This document shows positions 5,760 to 7,217 of a stretch of DNA of 7,217 bases, one piece after another. Each line of letters begins with the position of its first letter. The stretch's first letter is position 1. Source of the DNA: Candidatus Kuenenbacteria bacterium (GTDB lineage Bacteria; Patescibacteriota; Patescibacteriia; UBA2591; PGYQ01); the NCBI GenBank assembly GCA_016209005.1, contig JACQWZ010000084.1:1-7217 (forward strand). The letters are read 5' to 3'. Position numbers and translations under genes: made by a program. Under the pieces are notes generated by a model that was not told the origin of the DNA, made no database searches, and saw nothing but the letters and a program-made list of their open reading frames with translations.

Positions 5760-6335
5760 TTAAATCTTGAGTTTTTTAGCTAATCTCTGAGTATAAATCG
5801 GGAATTTTTTTAACCATTGATTAAATAATTTTTTATTTATTTTCGACAAATTTAAACTCGTAAGTGAGAGATGTCTTTTTTTGAGACTAATTAGATATAG
5901 CTCATCAAGTAGAGCTTTTTCTTTTTCAGCGATTAGAGAATTGCCTTGAATTTTATAACCGAAATAGAGACCCGAAAAGATGTGTGAATATTCTAAAACC
6001 TGACCGGGTAGTCTAAATTCTCTACCTCTCTTTGTGGTAATTGAAGTGATTCTAGCGGGAATCTGATCAATGATATCGTATTGATGGAGAGCATATTCCA
6101 AAGAAATATAACTTGGCCTAAGTAATTCACAGGCAAACCCTTCCCAGTCAATTTGGGCCAAATTTAATGCATAATACCCTTTCATTAATCGAACTAACTT
6201 GTTTTGGACTGCCATTCTATGGAGCACCACTTTTAAATTTTCTTTTTTGCCGAGATAAAATTTAGCAAGATCTTTAAAAGATAAATAACTTTTTGGGGTT
6301 TCTTTTATTTTTTTTAGCAATAAGACGGTATTCAT
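5760..6335 (-). CDS. AbiEi-like antitoxin / winged-helix transcriptional regulator
   Basis: AbiEi proteins are antitoxins of type IV toxin-antitoxin systems. They bind and repress their own promoter and counteract an AbiEii nucleotidyltransferase toxin. The 191 residues fit the family from end to end. A winged-helix DNA-binding domain (about 5-57) ends in the typical N-K-L-V-R-L-M-K-G-Y-Y-A-L wing. The middle segment has R-P-S-Y-I-S-L-E-Y-A-L (73-83) and S-I-T-T-K-R-G-R-E-F (98-107). The C-terminal part has I-A-E-K-E-K-A-L-L-D-E-L-Y-L (135-148). No frameshift or stop is seen. Upstream on the same strand lies the broken toxin remnant, so this antitoxin may now be an orphan. The order toxin then antitoxin is the reverse of the usual abiE layout. 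The sequence tataat directly abuts the ATG, with no room for a leader or Shine-Dalgarno sequence. Confidence 0.85.
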   Translation of the reverse strand: MNTVLLLKKIKETPKSYLSFKDLAKFYLGKKENLKVVLHRMAVQNKLVRLMKGYYALNLAQIDWEGFACELLRPSYISLEYALHQYDIIDQIPARITSITTKRGREFRLPGQVLEYSHIFSGLYFGYKIQGNSLIAEKEKALLDELYLISLKKRHLSLTSLNLSKINKKLFNQWLKKFPIYTQRLAKKLKI

Positions 6336-6406
6336 ATTATAAAATAGGTAAAATTTAAGAAAATTTTACAAAACATGAATAAAATATAATTTTATAATTT
6401 TGTAAT

Positions 6407-6476
6407 TTTTTAATTTTTAATTTTGTAATTTTTTCATCCAAGTGGATGAAAAAATTACAAAATTAAAAATTAAAAA
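6407..6476. repeat. Perfect 33-bp-arm hairpin between toxin remnant and antitoxin
   Basis: The left arm 6407-6439 and the right arm 6444-6476 are exact reverse complements around the 4-base loop aagt. The tip is tttcatcc/ggatgaaa, and the rest of each arm is made of ttaatttt/ttgtaatttt units. It lies in the 222-bp gap (6336-6557) between the toxin remnant and the AbiEi-like gene. It could form a strong hairpin in either transcript, but the arm is far longer than a usual intrinsic terminator and the G+C pairs are at the loop end. It may instead be a small palindromic repeat element. The rest of this gap shows no gene. Confidence 0.9.
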
Positions 6477-6557
6477 TTATTTCAACTCTTGAGACAGTGG
6501 ACAAAATAAAATTATTAAAAATACACTTTCCAATACAATAAATTAATTCGTACCTTA

Positions 6558-7089
6558 TTATTTTATTTGATTAATTAATATCCACTTGTCTTGAGGCAAA
6601 AATCTTTTTAATTCCCGGCCGAATTCTTTTTTGTTAAAAGGAAATTTTTGAAGAGATTTCCATGGTTCTTTCAGATATTTTGTAATATCAGGAGTTACGC
6701 ACTATTAATGTGCATTTGGCTAATATTAGCTAAAAATAAAAAATTAACAAAAATTCAATTTTCGCTAACTTTAGCCATTTTTTGATTAAACTGCGTAAGT
6801 CCTGAATATACCAAAAGTCAAACCAATCCCGAGCTTCTTTTCTTTTTTTTATCGCTTCTTTTTTAAGTTTTTTTAAAGATTCAATTTTAATAGTTAAAAT
6901 AATTGGCGCAAGGTGAGAGCACGGCGAAGATAGGGGAATAAATTCATACTGAATTCCATTTTTTCTTTTGGCTATTTCTATTTTTATATTAAGGGGATGT
7001 TTCAGCGCTAAATGTTTTATATTCAGTAAAGCAAATAAAGTATTCCTTTTTAAAGGGGTCCCGTTTGTCAAGACAGACGCAATATGCAA
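6558..7089 (-). pseudogene. Broken AbiEii-like nucleotidyltransferase toxin remnant
   Basis: Two out-of-frame pieces on the - strand belong together. The first (7089 to about 6806) contains N-I-K-I-E-I-A-K-R-K, an L-x-K-L-K-K-E-A-I stretch and E-A-R-D-W-F-D-F-W-Y. This matches the second half of AbiEii-type nucleotidyltransferases, where an E-K-I/K-A helix precedes R-D-x-x-D-x-W. The second (6684 to 6558) reads T-K-Y-L-K-E-P-W ... F-G-R-E-L-K-R-F-L-P-Q-D-K-W-I-L-I, then a stop. Removing the insert 6685-6805 gives 137 codons including the stop in one frame, joined as D-F-W-Y-I-T-K-Y-L-K. The N-terminal half with the G-S...D-x-D nucleotidyltransferase motif is missing: before 7089 the frame is open to 7179 but reads only A/T-rich residues. 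The gene therefore looks dead at both ends. The family call is from motif pattern and from the AbiEi-like neighbour. Confidence 0.65.
6688..6805. mobile_element. 118-bp MITE-like element inserted in the toxin gene
   Basis: The terminal inverted repeats are tcaggagttacgca at 6688-6701 and tgcgtaagtcctga at 6792-6805, 14 bp with one mismatch. ATA occurs directly on both sides (6685-6687 and 6806-6808), as expected of a 3-bp target duplication. The interior is AT-rich, has no transposase and contains smaller hairpins: gcac/gtgc at 6699-6713 and the palindrome gctaatattagc at about 6719-6730. Removal with one ATA copy restores a single reading frame across the toxin gene, which independently confirms both boundaries. 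The size, the repeats and the lack of coding capacity fit a non-autonomous miniature inverted-repeat element moved by a transposase encoded elsewhere. I cannot name the parent IS family with confidence. Confidence 0.88.
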
Positions 7090-7217
7090 GTTAAAATATA
7101 GACGAAAGCCTCTCGTATCTGCAAATAAAAATGTTGCCGAAATAAATGATATAATTAAAGTAAAAAATGTTAATAATATTTAACATTCTAAAAAATTATT
7201 TAATTTTTTAACTTTAA
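7090..7217. other. Window-end stretch with no supported gene
   Basis: These 128 bp precede the toxin remnant. The toxin frame stays open to 7179 on the - strand and ends at a TAA (7180-7182), but the 30 codons are mostly hydrophobic A/T-driven residues followed by A-D-T-R-G-F-R-L-Y-F. I see no nucleotidyltransferase motif. A small imperfect hairpin lies at 7100-7120 (agacga against tcgtatct). No promoter is convincing. Confidence 0.5.

Noticed and set aside
6486..6595. Possible inverted duplication between gagacagtggacaaaat and the toxin 3' end around caagacaagtgga
   Set aside because: The match needs several gaps and most of it is AT-rich sequence, so chance is sufficient.
7060..7066. ttgaca on the - strand as a -35 box for the toxin
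   Set aside because: No -10 follows at 16-18 bp, and it lies inside the remnant reading frame.
6968..7183. 71-codon + strand frame antisense to the toxin remnant
   Set aside because: It is antisense to the better supported AbiEii-like C-terminal motifs and has no recognisable domain or ribosome binding site.
1..7217. CRISPR array, tRNA or rRNA genes
   Set aside because: No regularly spaced repeats with unique spacers, no cloverleaf-like sequence and no rRNA-like conserved stretches were seen on either strand.

Overview
The window is very AT-rich and looks like chromosomal DNA of an uncultured bacterium, most plausibly a Candidate Phyla Radiation (Patescibacteria, Parcubacteria-like) genome. 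The signs are prepilin-type pilus genes beside core genes, almost no Shine-Dalgarno sequences, a GTG start on murD, and many short AT-rich or palindromic repeats lying inside reading frames. This assignment is inference; there is no rRNA or marker gene to test it.

The left part reads on the + strand. It holds the 3' end of a prepilin-like minor pilin (1-410), a PilX-like minor pilin overlapping it (377-919), and NAD-dependent DNA ligase ligA (999-3053). ligA is interrupted by an in-frame TAA. The frame after it, to 3122, still encodes the expected end of the BRCT domain, so the ligase is either truncated by 23 residues, read through, or affected by a base error.

The right part reads on the - strand and converges on ligA at about 3120-3280, where each strand has a candidate terminator. 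Taken in transcription order from the right edge, it holds a broken AbiEii-like nucleotidyltransferase toxin, a long perfect hairpin, an intact AbiEi-like antitoxin, murD and murI. MurI makes D-glutamate and MurD adds it to UDP-MurNAc-L-alanine, so these two neighbours catalyse consecutive supply and use steps in peptidoglycan precursor synthesis.

The most notable result is a 118-bp MITE-like element (6688-6805) inside the toxin gene. It has 14-bp terminal inverted repeats with one mismatch and a 3-bp ATA duplication. Removing it with one ATA copy joins two out-of-frame pieces into one continuous C-terminal reading frame, so this is an insertional inactivation that can be seen directly. A second theme is that ligA and murD carry several short palindromic or AT-rich repeats translated in frame at places where these enzymes usually have loops, linkers or termini. 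One of them has a 35/37-identical copy in the murD/antitoxin intergenic region.

I found no tRNA, rRNA, CRISPR array or complete IS. No gap longer than 300 bp lacks a gene or gene remnant.
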